From contig NZ_CP079218.1 of assembly GCF_019317285.1 (NCBI RefSeq), forward strand, positions 1,426,001-1,490,000: DNA of 64,000 nucleotides, given 5' to 3'. The DNA comes from Pedobacter sp. D749. Lineage in GTDB: Bacteria; Bacteroidota; Bacteroidia; Sphingobacteriales; Sphingobacteriaceae. Every line of letters begins with the position of its first letter. Position 1 is the first letter of the stretch. The notes beneath the pieces are model-generated. The model had not been told where the DNA came from. It did not search any database and saw only the letters and a program-made list of their open reading frames with translations. The translations under genes and the position numbers were made by a program. Of the stretch, positions 42,913 through 52,311 are shown one piece after another.

Positions 42913-43560
42913 ATGAAAACAAAAAATGCCGTAAGTACTTTCACCGTACTCATCGCTGATGATCATGAAATCATCCGGCGTGGATTAAAAGGTTTAATAT
43001 CAGACTTTTGGCCTGGTGTTGAAATCATTCATGCATCTACTTTAGAGCAGGCGCTTGTAGAAGTAGAAAAATCACCAAGTTTAATCATAATTGATGTAAA
43101 CTTGCCCGGAGGTAACAACCTTAAGGTAATCGATCAAATTAAGTTGGTTCAGCCCAATGCTAAAATCCTGGTGTTTTCTTCTTTAAATGAAAATATTTAT
43201 GCTGTTCCTTATTTAAAATCGGGTGCTTCTGGTTACCTGACCAAAAATGCTGAAGAATCGGAGATTGTGACTGCAATTACTACAATTTTAGCTGGTAGCC
43301 GCTACTCAAGCCGAAATGTTAAAGAGAATATGTTCAACAGCATATTAGGTAATGATGCCGATAATCCTTTTACTAAACTTTCAGGCAGAGAACTTGAAGT
43401 GGCAGAACTTTTAACAAAAGGTATTGGCGTATTGGAAATTTCTAATCAGTTAAAGCTTCAAATGGGTACCGTAAGTACATATAAATTGAGACTTTTTCAA
43501 AAGTTGAAAATAAAAAGCATTATAGAACTAGCTGAAAAGATGAGTATTTACGAAAGATAA
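42913..43560 (+). CDS. Orphan NarL/LuxR-type response regulator
   Basis: This 215-residue protein has a receiver domain with Asp16-Asp17, phosphoacceptor Asp61 in IIIDVNLPGG, and KSGASGYLTKNAEESE holding the conserved Lys. The C-terminal LuxR domain is LSGRELEVAELLTKGIGVLE, then ISNQLKLQMGTVSTYKLRLF. No histidine kinase lies nearby, so it is an orphan in this window. It is monocistronic, with a perfect palindromic terminator starting inside its last codons. Confidence 0.92.
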   Translation: MKTKNAVSTFTVLIADDHEIIRRGLKGLISDFWPGVEIIHASTLEQALVEVEKSPSLIIIDVNLPGGNNLKVIDQIKLVQPNAKILVFSSLNENIYAVPYLKSGASGYLTKNAEESEIVTAITTILAGSRYSSRNVKENMFNSILGNDADNPFTKLSGRELEVAELLTKGIGVLEISNQLKLQMGTVSTYKLRLFQKLKIKSIIELAEKMSIYER

Positions 43561-43583
43561 AAGAGTATTATACTCTTTTATCT
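43557..43583. terminator. Perfect palindromic bidirectional terminator
   Basis: GATAAAAGAGTAT pairs with ATACTCTTTTATC around one T. It overlaps the stop codon of the regulator gene and lies 3 bp from the stop of the convergent small gene, so it serves both. Confidence 0.75.
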
Positions 43584-43585
43584 TT

Positions 43586-43771
43586 CTAAGCTTTTTTGCT
43601 TTTATCTACAGTACCAGGCCCACTCTCTCCTGATTCATTAGGTGTAGAGCCGGCCTGTCCAAATTTTTCTGAAGAACCCTGTCCGTTTTGATCGAAGGAG
43701 GCCTTTTCTTTTGAGCTTCCTTCATTTTTATGATTTTTTTTTTCCGTGTTTTTATTGTCTTTAGTTTCCAT
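43586..43771 (-). CDS. Small hydrophilic disordered protein
   Basis: This 61-residue protein is rich in Lys, Asn, Glu, Gly and Ser (METKDNKNTEKKNHKNEGSS, then SEKFGQAGSTPNESGESGPG), with no hydrophobic core, signal peptide or Cys. It resembles stress-associated hydrophilic small proteins, but I cannot name a family. It faces the response regulator convergently and shares the palindromic terminator with it. That positioning, the ATG start and the coherent composition support a real gene. Function unknown. Confidence 0.55.
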   Translation of the reverse strand: METKDNKNTEKKNHKNEGSSKEKASFDQNGQGSSEKFGQAGSTPNESGESGPGTVDKSKKA

Positions 43772-44098
43772 AGGATAAATGTTTATTACTAGCTAAACAT
43801 TTTAAAACAGACAAAAGTTTTTATTAACTCTCTGAGTTGATTGTATTCCCACGTTCCACTGTATTATTTTAGTGCTTCTTATATGTTCGTGAGTCTGGGT
43901 ACTTATTAACCAACGATCGTGATGGTTTTCTCGCGAATATCAAACATTTTAGTAGTCTTATAACATTTCTAGCTCGCTGTTGTATTAAATAAAAAACTAA
44001 AATTGTTAGTATCTTGTTAGGAATTAATATAATTAAAATCTTTATTAAGCTAAAAATATTAGTATTTTTGATTTAAATCATCCCCTTATAATACAAGA
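43772..44098. promoter_or_regulatory. dinB-dnaE upstream region with palindromic putative operator
   Basis: This is a 327-bp AT-rich gap without a gene. A perfect inverted repeat, AAAAATA-TTAG-TATTTTT (44052-44069), overlaps a -7-like element TATTTTTG (44063-44070) and lies 29 nt before the dinB start. It could be the operator of a damage-responsive repressor; AT richness makes chance occurrence possible. Confidence 0.4.
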
Positions 44099-45409
44099 AT
44101 GGATAAAGAAAGGCAGATTATTCATATGGATCAGGATGCATTTTTTGTGTCTGTAGAAATCAGAAAAAATCCCAGGTTGTTGGGTAAACCCGTAATTATC
44201 GGTGGCGGCGGCGATAGGGGAGTGGTAGCTTCGTGCAGTTACGAGGCACGTCAGTACGGCATACATTCTGCGATGCCTGGCAGGACGGCAAAATTACTGT
44301 GCCCCCAGGCTATATTTTTAAAAGGCGATATGGAGGAATATTCCAAAGCATCGCACGAGATTACTGAGATTATTGCCGATAAAGTTCCTCTTTTCGAAAA
44401 AGCCAGTATTGATGAGCATTATATCGATATGACGGGTATGGATCGCTTTTTTGGCTGTATGAAATTCGCATCAGAACTCAGGCAAACCCTTATTAAAGAG
44501 ATGAAATTGCCCATTTCTTTTGGTTTGTCGATCAATAAAACCGTAGCCAAAATAGCCACCAACGAATCTAAACCCGGTGGCGAACGACAGGTTACTTTTC
44601 CTGAATTGCGGCCCTTTCTTGATCCCCTGGCTATTCATAAAATTCCGGGTATTGGCCATGCTACCTATAAAAAATTAAGCGAAATGGGTGTTCGTGAAAT
44701 CCTTACGCTTACGCAGATTCCACAACAGCTCATGTTTAAAATTTTAGGGCAACATGGTTTAAGTTTGTGGCAAAAAGCAAACGGGATCGATCTTTCGCCG
44801 GTGGTGCCTTACCGCGAAAGAAAATCAATCGGTACACAGGCCACGTTCGAAAGTGATACCATGGATATGGCTAAATTGAAGGCTATTATAACCGGAATGG
44901 TTAGCGGACTAACCTTTCAACTGCGTAATCAGAAAAAACTAACTGCCTGCATTACGGTAACTGTGCGTTACACCAATTTCGAAACCGTTACCCAGCAGGA
45001 GCGAATTCCTTATACTTCGCTTGATTCATTTCTAATCAGCAAAGCACATAACCTGTTCGAAAAGGTATATTCAAAACGGATGCTGTTGCGCTTGGTGGGT
45101 GTAAAACTTTCGCACCTGGTGAGTGGTTACGAACAGATTGGTTTATATGATATCGCCGAAGAAGAATATAGTCTTTGCCAGGCCATGGATAAGGTGCGTA
45201 ACAGTTATGGTGCCGAAGCTGTAGTAAAAGCCTCTATTGTTACCCAACCACCCCGCGATGAAAAAGGAAAAATAATTAAGTACAATCCCCGTAAAAAGAA
45301 AATTTTAATCGAAAACCAAACAGAAGAAGAGCCGGAAGTAAGGAAACGTTCGAAAATCAGAAGTTTTATGAGCGAAAAAGGAATAACAGGTACCAAATCT
45401 TACGAGTAG
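44099..45409 (+). CDS. dinB: DNA polymerase IV (Y-family)
   Basis: This 436-residue Y-family translesion polymerase has catalytic acids Asp11 (HMDQDAFF) and Asp105-Glu106 (ASIDEHYIDMTG). The palm continues through LPISFGLSINKTVAKIATNESKPGG, the thumb helix-hairpin-helix is IPGIGHATYKKLSEMG, and the little-finger domain begins near residue 240 (RKSIGTQATFES). The C-terminal 40 residues are basic and low complexity. The usual SIDEAYLD is SIDEHYID here. Two bases separate the stop from the start of a short DnaE-like gene, so they form a mutagenesis operon comparable to dinB/imuB-dnaE2 cassettes. No lexA, imuA or recA-like gene adjoins. Confidence 0.93.
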   Translation: MDKERQIIHMDQDAFFVSVEIRKNPRLLGKPVIIGGGGDRGVVASCSYEARQYGIHSAMPGRTAKLLCPQAIFLKGDMEEYSKASHEITEIIADKVPLFEKASIDEHYIDMTGMDRFFGCMKFASELRQTLIKEMKLPISFGLSINKTVAKIATNESKPGGERQVTFPELRPFLDPLAIHKIPGIGHATYKKLSEMGVREILTLTQIPQQLMFKILGQHGLSLWQKANGIDLSPVVPYRERKSIGTQATFESDTMDMAKLKAIITGMVSGLTFQLRNQKKLTACITVTVRYTNFETVTQQERIPYTSLDSFLISKAHNLFEKVYSKRMLLRLVGVKLSHLVSGYEQIGLYDIAEEEYSLCQAMDKVRNSYGAEAVVKASIVTQPPRDEKGKIIKYNPRKKKILIENQTEEEPEVRKRSKIRSFMSEKGITGTKSYE

Positions 45410-45411
45410 TT

Positions 45412-48400
45412 ATGTTTTTGAATGTTCATTCTTCTTACAGCCTGAAATATGGTACGCAGAGCATTGATCAACTGATTGCTACTGCACGGCGTTTAGGGAT
45501 CCATCAAATGGTTCTTACCGATATTAACAACTCAACCGGTGCAGTAGAGTTTATTCGCGAGTGTTATAAGCAAGGCATTGCCAAAGAAGCCGACGAAATA
45601 CACAGGGGCAATATTCCTTATCAGATTAAACCTGTTGCCGGAATCGAATTTCGAATCGATAACAAGCTGTTATACGTAGGCATTGCCAAAAACAGAGAAG
45701 GCATGCGGGAGCTGAATGAATTTTTAAGTCACCACAACATCTACAACCTTCCATTGCCAGAGGTTCCTCCCCAAATGGAAAATGTATACATTATTTATCC
45801 TTTTAATAAAACTTTTAATCAAACGTTAAAAGAAAATGAATATATAGGTGTGCGTGGAAAACAGCTGAATCTTTTATACAAACATCCGCTTTTGGGCCAG
45901 AAAGAAAAACTGCTGGTGTGGCATCCTGTTACGGTGGGCGACAAAATTACTTATCGGCTACACGAATATTTAAGGGCTATAGAACTCAATACGCTTTTAA
46001 GTAAAGTAGCTGAGGAACAAAAATGCGATCCCGATGAATTTCTGATTCCTGAAGCCGAACTTACACAGCAGTTTGAACAATACCCTTTTATTGTCCAAAA
46101 TACGCAAAAGCTGATCAATAGCTGCGATTTAAGTGTTTATTTTGAGGATGGCAATGTACCTACCTCCAAAAACAAGTTTTTTTATACAGGAGATTTCGAA
46201 GGAGATAAAAAAATGCTTCGGGAGCTGGCCGAAGAAGGACTTAGATATCGTTATGTCGAAAATAATGAAGAAGCCCTTAAGCGTTTGGAAAAAGAACTGC
46301 GGATTATCGAACTTAAAAATTTCTGTGCCTATTTTCTCATTACCTATGATATCGTACATTATGCAATGTATGAGCGAGGTTTTTATCACGTAGGCCGTGG
46401 CTCGGGCGCCAACAGCATTGTAGCCTATTGTTTGCGCATTACCGATGTAGATCCGATTGATCTCGATCTGTATTTCGAACGGTTTTTACACGAAAAACGA
46501 ACAAGCCCACCAGATTTTGATATCGATTTTTCATGGGATGAAAGAGAAGTGATACAGCGTTATATTTTTGAACGCTATCCTAAATGGCATGTTGCTTTTT
46601 TGGGTACCATGAGCACTTTCAAAGACCGGGCAATCATCAGGGAAATTGGTAAGGTATTGGGTTTACCTAAAGGAGAAATAGACAGCTTTACCGATCCTAC
46701 TAAAGAGCGGGAAAATTTGCTTAATGCTACTTACCAGAAGCTTTTGGCCGTGCACCGTTACATGAAAAGTATGCCCAATCAACGTTCTATCCATGCAGGA
46801 GGAATTTTGATTTCAGAAGAACCGATTACCTATTATACCGCATTGGATATGCCGCCAAAAGGTTTTCCAACAGTGCAATGGGATATGTATGAGGCAGAAG
46901 CCATAGGTTACGAAAAATTCGATATTTTAAGTCAGCGGGGCATTGGACACATCCGCGAGGCCGTGCAATTGATCAAAATGAATAAAGGAAGAGCTATTGA
47001 TATCCATGATTTTCCAGCTTTTAAAAAAGATCAAAAACTAAACGATATCCTTAAAGAAGGGCAACCCATAGGGTGCTTTTACATCGAATCGCCAGCCATG
47101 CGGCAATTGCTTAAAAAGCTGAAATGCGATAACTACCTTACCCTGGTGGCCGCCAGTTCGATCATCCGTCCCGGGGTGGCCAGTTCTGGTATGATGAAAT
47201 CGTATATCGAGCGTTACCATGCGCCCGATAAAGTGGTGTACCTCTGCGAGGTGATGAAAGAGCGGCTTAGCGAAACCTATGGCGTAATGGTGTATCAGGA
47301 AGATGTGATCAAAGTTTGCCATTATTTTGCAGGCTTAGATCTGGCCGATGCCGATGTGTTGCGCAAGGCCATGAGTGGTAAATACCGATCTAAATTGGCT
47401 TTTGATGAATTGGTGAACAAATTTAAGGTTTCGGCCCGGCGCCAGGGACATTCAGAAGAGTTGGTTAACGAAGTATGGCGACAGATTTCTTCTTTTGCCG
47501 GCTACAGTTTTTCAAAAGCGCATTCAGCTTCTTTTGCCGTTGAAAGTTACCAGAGCCTTTACCTTAAAACGTATTATCCTATGGAATTTATGGTTGCCGT
47601 GCTCAATAACTATGGTGGTTTTTACAGTCGATGGGTTTACGTGCACGAACTGCAAAAAACTGGCGCCAGGGTGCATTTACCTTGTGTTAACCATAGCGAT
47701 GAAGTGGTAACCATAACAGGCAAAGATGCCTACCTGGGTTTTATCGGAATTCAGGGATTGGAAGAAAAAAATATCAGGACCATCCCGTTAGAACGTAAAG
47801 CAAACGGCCAGTACCTCGATCTTGAAGATTTTGTGAAAAGAACCTGCATTTCACTCGAACAGGCCATTATTTTAATCCGGTTAGGTGCATTACGTTTTAC
47901 CGGAAAAGACCGGAAAACCCTGCTTTGGGATGTGCATAACTACCTTGGCTTTAAACAGAAGAAAGTGAATCATGCCGAGCTTTTTAAGCTGAGTTACAAA
48001 ACTTATCAACTCCCGGCATTAGCCGATTCCGAACTCGAAAATGCTTACACAGAACTAGAGTTATTGGGTTATCCGCTCAATTATAAAATGTTCGATTTTC
48101 TGAAAACACCTTATCGAGGCGATACCATGGCAGCCGATATGCACAAACATTTGGGTAAAACGGTAAGGATGGTAGGGAACTATGTTTGTGAAAAAACAGT
48201 ACATACTATTAAAAATACCAAAATGTGGTTCGGCACTTTTTTAGATGCAAACGGCGATTTTTTTGATACTACCCATTTTCCCAATACCACCCCCATGTAT
48301 CCTTTTAAAGGAAAGGGCTGTTACCTTATTTTAGGTAAAGTGGTAGAAGATTTTGGCTTCCAGAGCATTGAGGTTCTAAAGTTCGCTAAATTGGATATTC

Positions 48401-48423
48401 AGATGAACCCGATAGCGATTTAA
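45412..48423 (+). CDS. Short DNA polymerase III alpha subunit (error-prone DnaE2-like)
   Basis: This 1003-residue C-family polymerase is shorter than replicative DnaE (about 1150-1450 in this phylum) and lacks the usual C-terminal OB/tau-binding length. The N-terminal PHP domain begins MFLNVHSSYSLKYGTQSIDQ; the usual HxH metal motif reads NVH, so the PHP site may be degenerate. The palm aspartates are present in PPDFDIDFSWDERE (about 365-378). HHH and fingers regions follow (GRGSGANSIVAYCLRITDVD; FSKAHSASFAVESYQSLYLK). Together with dinB it likely performs damage-induced mutagenic synthesis. A role as the main replicase is unlikely given its size and partner. Confidence 0.88.
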   Translation: MFLNVHSSYSLKYGTQSIDQLIATARRLGIHQMVLTDINNSTGAVEFIRECYKQGIAKEADEIHRGNIPYQIKPVAGIEFRIDNKLLYVGIAKNREGMRELNEFLSHHNIYNLPLPEVPPQMENVYIIYPFNKTFNQTLKENEYIGVRGKQLNLLYKHPLLGQKEKLLVWHPVTVGDKITYRLHEYLRAIELNTLLSKVAEEQKCDPDEFLIPEAELTQQFEQYPFIVQNTQKLINSCDLSVYFEDGNVPTSKNKFFYTGDFEGDKKMLRELAEEGLRYRYVENNEEALKRLEKELRIIELKNFCAYFLITYDIVHYAMYERGFYHVGRGSGANSIVAYCLRITDVDPIDLDLYFERFLHEKRTSPPDFDIDFSWDEREVIQRYIFERYPKWHVAFLGTMSTFKDRAIIREIGKVLGLPKGEIDSFTDPTKERENLLNATYQKLLAVHRYMKSMPNQRSIHAGGILISEEPITYYTALDMPPKGFPTVQWDMYEAEAIGYEKFDILSQRGIGHIREAVQLIKMNKGRAIDIHDFPAFKKDQKLNDILKEGQPIGCFYIESPAMRQLLKKLKCDNYLTLVAASSIIRPGVASSGMMKSYIERYHAPDKVVYLCEVMKERLSETYGVMVYQEDVIKVCHYFAGLDLADADVLRKAMSGKYRSKLAFDELVNKFKVSARRQGHSEELVNEVWRQISSFAGYSFSKAHSASFAVESYQSLYLKTYYPMEFMVAVLNNYGGFYSRWVYVHELQKTGARVHLPCVNHSDEVVTITGKDAYLGFIGIQGLEEKNIRTIPLERKANGQYLDLEDFVKRTCISLEQAIILIRLGALRFTGKDRKTLLWDVHNYLGFKQKKVNHAELFKLSYKTYQLPALADSELENAYTELELLGYPLNYKMFDFLKTPYRGDTMAADMHKHLGKTVRMVGNYVCEKTVHTIKNTKMWFGTFLDANGDFFDTTHFPNTTPMYPFKGKGCYLILGKVVEDFGFQSIEVLKFAKLDIQMNPIAI

Positions 48424-48950
48424 ATCGTTTCATCGTCATTTCGAGCGGAACGTAGTGTAGTCGAGAAATCTATCGCGATAGATCTCTTCATTCTGCATTG
48501 CTTCATCCGATAGCTATATGTTCCTTAACCCTTATATAATCAAAACAATAAAAGCTCAATTGTTATAAATTTCAAAATGCATTCTTAACATCATGAGCCG
48601 ATTAATCTTGCTAATCGGCTCATGATTTGGCTTTCTTTGAGCCGAATCATGATTTTATTCTTCTGAAGAATTGTTTTAGATATACTGGTAGTGCAATGGA
48701 ATTAGGTGCTGAATCACCATTTAGAGCGTAGTCGAATGATAACTTTTTTATTTAAATCTGTCATTCTGAGTACAGCGAAGAATCTTTTCTACATCAATTT
48801 TAAAAACTTATTTACCATATAAGAAATAGAAGTTCATTTAAGCTTATATTTTCCTTAAATTCCGCTTGCGCGCGTTTCCAACGCGTGCATGATAATTCTA
48901 CGATTGTATCGTTAATGGCTTTTCTTTATCATAATTTCTATATTTAAACC
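48424..48950. repeat. Intergenic region with REP-like units
   Basis: The 527-bp gap holds a REP-like unit (TCGTCATTTCGAGCGGAACG, then GTAGTCGAGAAATC at 48433-48471, running into the palindrome ATCTATCGCGATAGAT) and a second unit at about 48760-48785 (GTCATTCTGAGTACAGCGAA). No gene is visible. Similar units lie at 5.9, 6.4, 8.2, 15.3 and 50.7 kb. Confidence 0.65.
48590..48626. repeat. Perfect 15-bp inverted repeat hairpin
   Basis: ATCATGAGCCGATTA pairs with TAATCGGCTCATGAT across a 7-nt loop. A shorter echo, TTTGAGCCGAATCATGATT, follows at 48637-48655. It has no T run, so it is not a standard terminator. Confidence 0.75.
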
Positions 48951-49460
48951 ATGATCCACTTTAAAGCAGAAATAGAGCGTTTCGAAACCATGGGTGAGAA
49001 AACAGGCTGGAGTTATGTGTTTATTCCGGCTGCTTTGGCCAATGAAATTAAACCAGATTGTAAAAAGAGTTTCAGGGTAAAAGGGAAAATAGATCAGTTG
49101 GAGATTAATGGTATGGCAGCCATGCCAATGGGAGAGGGTGATTTTATTATTGCCTTAAAGGGCGAAGTCCGTAAAAAATTAAAAAAAGAAGCCGGAGCAA
49201 GCGTTGAACTTTATTTGGAAGAAGATAAGGATTTTAAAATCGAAATGCCTGAAGACCTGGAAATCTGCTTGTCAGAAGAAGAACATTTAATCCAAAATTT
49301 TTTAAAACAGCCTAAATCGCATCAGAACTATTATATCAACTGGATTAACCAGGCTAAAACTGAACCTACCCGTACTAAAAGAATTGTAATGACCGTTAAA
49401 GCCATGGACAAAGGACAGGACTTTGGCGCAATGATCAGGGAATCTCAAGGGAAGTCTTAA
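48951..49460 (+). CDS. DUF1905/YdeI-like protein
   Basis: This 169-residue protein has an N-terminal DUF1905 domain (FKAEIERFETMGEKTGWSYVFI, then KKSFRVKGKIDQLEINGMAA and MPMGEGDFIIALKGEVRK) and a C-terminal YdeI/OmpD-associated tail (HQNYYINWINQAKTEPTRTK, then RIVMTVKAMDKGQDFG). Such proteins are widespread in Bacteroidota with unclear cellular role. It is cytosolic and monocistronic, and followed by a phrase-repeat block. Confidence 0.85.
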   Translation: MIHFKAEIERFETMGEKTGWSYVFIPAALANEIKPDCKKSFRVKGKIDQLEINGMAAMPMGEGDFIIALKGEVRKKLKKEAGASVELYLEEDKDFKIEMPEDLEICLSEEEHLIQNFLKQPKSHQNYYINWINQAKTEPTRTKRIVMTVKAMDKGQDFGAMIRESQGKS

Positions 49461-49575
49461 TTTATTAGTCCTAAGTCTGTAGTCTTTAGCCGGAAGTCAA
49501 TAGAACTGGGCGATGTGGATTTAAGACTCTGGACTTCGGACTCCTGACTTAGGACTCCCGACTCCTGACTCCCTT
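49461..49575. repeat. Iterated GACTTCGGACTCC phrase repeat invading a coding 3' end
   Basis: Units such as GACTTCGGACTCCTGACTTA and GGACTCCCGACTCCTGACTC repeat with a 7-10 nt rhythm, preceded by inverted relatives (TTAGTCCTAAGTCTGTAGTC). The block fills the gap and extends into the 3' end of the convergent glycosyltransferase gene, where it encodes SGVGSPKSGVRSPES. Confidence 0.7.
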
Positions 49576-50297
49576 TTATAACTTCTAAACCAGCTCCAAA
49601 CTTTCATCTGGATTACACCTAAAAAAGCTTCTCTGAAAATACGGGTACTCATTTTTGATGTTCCTTCGGTACGGTCGGTGAAGATGATGGGAACTTCCAC
49701 TACTTTAAAGCCAAATTTAATGGCGGTGAATTTCATTTCGATCTGAAACGCATAACCAACAAACTTAATTTTATTTAATGGAATGGTTTCCAGTACAATT
49801 TTACGGTAACATTTAAAACCAGCCGTAGCATCCTGAATGTTGATCCGGGTAATCATACGCACATACATTGAAGCAAAATATGACATTAGAACCCTGCCCA
49901 TTGGCCAGTTTACTACATTTACACCCTTAACGTACCTGGAACCAATGGCTACATCTGCACCATTTACGCAGGCTTCGCGTAAGCGAGCCAGATCATCCGG
50001 GTTGTGAGAGAAATCGGCATCCATTTCAAATATGTAGGCATAATCATGTTGTAATGCCCAGTTAAAGCCATAAATATATGCTGTGCCTAAACCTTGTTTA
50101 CCCGCACGCTCTTCAATAAATAAATGCCCTTCGTATTCTTTTTGCAGCGATTTTACAATTTCAGCAGTTCCATCAGGAGAACCATCATCAATAATTAAAA
50201 CATGAAAAGGTTGTGTTAAAGAAAAAACCTTTCTAATGATTTTTTCGATGTTTTCCTTCTCGTTGTAGGTTGGAATGATGACTAAACTATCTGACAC
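49521..50297 (-). CDS. Polyprenol-phosphate mannosyltransferase-like GT2 glycosyltransferase
   Basis: This 258-residue family-2 glycosyltransferase is of the DPM1/dolichol-phosphate mannose synthase type. It has an N-terminal nucleotide-binding PTYNEKENIE, an IDDGSPDGTAEI loop, a DxD-like metal site in FEMDADFSHNP, GSRYVKG, the acceptor segment DATAGFKCYR, and a C-terminal FTDRTEGTSKMS motif. No transmembrane helix follows, unlike some family members. The last 15 residues (SGVGSPKSGVRSPES) are encoded by the intergenic phrase repeat and are probably a recent add-on caused by loss of the original stop codon. Confidence 0.9.
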   Translation of the reverse strand: MSDSLVIIPTYNEKENIEKIIRKVFSLTQPFHVLIIDDGSPDGTAEIVKSLQKEYEGHLFIEERAGKQGLGTAYIYGFNWALQHDYAYIFEMDADFSHNPDDLARLREACVNGADVAIGSRYVKGVNVVNWPMGRVLMSYFASMYVRMITRINIQDATAGFKCYRKIVLETIPLNKIKFVGYAFQIEMKFTAIKFGFKVVEVPIIFTDRTEGTSKMSTRIFREAFLGVIQMKVWSWFRSYKRESGVGSPKSGVRSPES

Positions 50298-50439
50298 GTT
50301 TGTTGTGGTTTATTAAATAATATAAGCTTTTGGCCTTTGTATTTGATATTTGTAGTTGGCAATTGCTTTTAAAATGCGAAAGTAAATATTAAATATGAAA
50401 CCGTTATGAATTTTCATGAATTCCACATGATTTATCCCC

Positions 50440-50810
50440 CGAGGTCGTCATCCTGAACTTGTTTCAGGATCTATTTAATGCCATTATTCCTCAATATATC
50501 TTAGACCATATTGTTTCCCGCTGATTTTTCAGATCTGCGCAGAATTAGATTTTAAGTCACTGAACCGTTGTTCCTAAACCCGACAGCAGCGGTAGCGCCC
50601 GATTGAAAAGAGGGACTATAGCAAATGGCGGGACTGAAGATGCCAAGAACTCCAGTCCGTTCCTTTCCAAATCTTATTGAATATGCTTCTTAAAGCATTG
50701 TCAGTCTGAGCGTAGTCGAAGACTCTTTTATTTTCACTTTTACGATATAAAAAGATTTGCTCCGCAGAGCCTTCGGGTTCTCCACTACGGTCGAAATGAC
50801 GACACCTTTT
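50440..50810. repeat. REP-like and composite repeats between GT2 and POT genes
   Basis: The 514-bp gap (50298-50811) contains GAGGTCGTCATCCTGAACTT plus its fold-back (50440-50475), a segment around 50575-50640 that includes AGCAAATGGCGGGACT, the reverse complement of a piece of the 430-bp repeat (TCCCGCCATTTGC at about 7905), and REP-like phrases at 50700-50730 and 50780-50805. No gene is visible. Confidence 0.6.
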
Positions 50811-50811
50811 T

Positions 50812-52293
50812 TTACCTCACCTCCTGCATTAACTTTTTAACCAGCTGCGAAAAAATAATCAATGCCAAACCTGCAATTAAAGAATATAAGGCCAATGCTT
50901 TGTAACCTTCAGTATAAGCCATTAATTTAGTTGGTAGTGAAGCATTGTCGATACTCGACATTTCTGCACCCAGTTTTCCGGCAGCCAATTGACCAAAAGC
51001 ACTTGATAAAAACCAAAGTCCCATCATCATACCGAACATTTTCTTTGGCGAGAGTTTCGTAATAATCGACATCCCAATTGGCCCCAAACAAAGCTCGCCA
51101 AGGGTTAACAATAAATAAGCTAGCGTAAATACATTTAACGAGCTAATGCCCTGTACATTGGCGAAGAACCTGGTGGCATAAAAAACATAAAAACTCAAAG
51201 CCAGTAAAAGAAAACCGATTCCAAATTTTACCACGGTATTGGGCTCTATTTTACGTTTGTATAAGCCAAGCCATAAAATGCCAACAATCGGACTAAAAAC
51301 AATAACAAAAAGCGAGTTAACACTATTGTTTACCACATTGGGGTCGATGTTGAAAAAGAGGATTTTATGATCCAGGTTATCTTTTGCAAATAATGAAAGC
51401 GAACCGCCACTTTGTTCAGATATGGCCATAAAAATGAAGTAGCAGAAGATAAAGACGAATGCCGCCAATAGTTTATATTGTGCTTTTTTATCTTTTATTT
51501 TAAAGGTTTCGTATAGGAAATAAACCAGGGCAACAACGCCTATGGTGTACATGAAATAATCGGTAAAGGCCGTGTTTTTTACCATGATATAAATCAATGG
51601 GATGCATAGTATCGAACCCGCATAAACGGTTATTTCCCATAGCTGCTGTTTTGATTTTTTAAGGTGCAGTAATGGTGAACTCCCGATAGGACCTAAGTGT
51701 TTTTTAGTAAAAATGAACGTACCTAAGCCAAACATCATTACCAGGGCAGCAGATAAGAAACATAAATGCCAGTTGTAATATTTACCCAGATAAATACACA
51801 TGGCACCACCCAGTAAGCCACCTACATTAATACCTGCATAAAAAAGTCCGTATCCTGCATCTCTGCGATTATCTTTCTCGTGATATAATTCGCCAACCAT
51901 TGATGAAACATTGGGCTTAAAAAAACCGGTTCCGATAATAGATAGGGTAATGCCTATATAAAATAAATCGTGTGGAGAGAAAGCCAGGATTAAGTTTCCA
52001 ATAATCATTAAAGTTCCACCCCAGAAAAGAGATTTTCTGAATCCTAAAATCTTATCGGCAAAAATACCACCTATAAAAGTGAAAGCATAAACAAAGGCTT
52101 GTATAGCACCGTACTGCAGGTTCGATTTTTGGTCGCTTAAACCCAGTTGTTCTACCATAAAGAACGCCAATACCCCACGCATTCCATAAAAACAGAAACG
52201 CTCCCACATTTCTACCAGCGATAAATGCCAGAGTTGTTTCGGGTATTTTCCTTCAAAATTCTGAATCTCTTCTATTGAAACTGTTTTTTCCAT
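50812..52293 (-). CDS. POT-family peptide MFS transporter, copy 1
   Basis: This 493-residue proton-dependent oligopeptide transporter has the ExxER motif in LVEMWERFCFYGMRGVLAFFM (about residues 27-47), the PTR2 signature region IIGTGFFKPNVSSMVGELY (about 119-137), and about 12-14 hydrophobic helices. It imports di- and tripeptides with protons across the inner membrane. It is the downstream member of a tandem pair of paralogues separated by a hairpin terminator, so the copies are probably transcribed separately. Confidence 0.93.
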   Translation of the reverse strand: MEKTVSIEEIQNFEGKYPKQLWHLSLVEMWERFCFYGMRGVLAFFMVEQLGLSDQKSNLQYGAIQAFVYAFTFIGGIFADKILGFRKSLFWGGTLMIIGNLILAFSPHDLFYIGITLSIIGTGFFKPNVSSMVGELYHEKDNRRDAGYGLFYAGINVGGLLGGAMCIYLGKYYNWHLCFLSAALVMMFGLGTFIFTKKHLGPIGSSPLLHLKKSKQQLWEITVYAGSILCIPLIYIMVKNTAFTDYFMYTIGVVALVYFLYETFKIKDKKAQYKLLAAFVFIFCYFIFMAISEQSGGSLSLFAKDNLDHKILFFNIDPNVVNNSVNSLFVIVFSPIVGILWLGLYKRKIEPNTVVKFGIGFLLLALSFYVFYATRFFANVQGISSLNVFTLAYLLLTLGELCLGPIGMSIITKLSPKKMFGMMMGLWFLSSAFGQLAAGKLGAEMSSIDNASLPTKLMAYTEGYKALALYSLIAGLALIIFSQLVKKLMQEVR

Positions 52294-52311
52294 TAAATAG
52301 GTTTAAAAATT

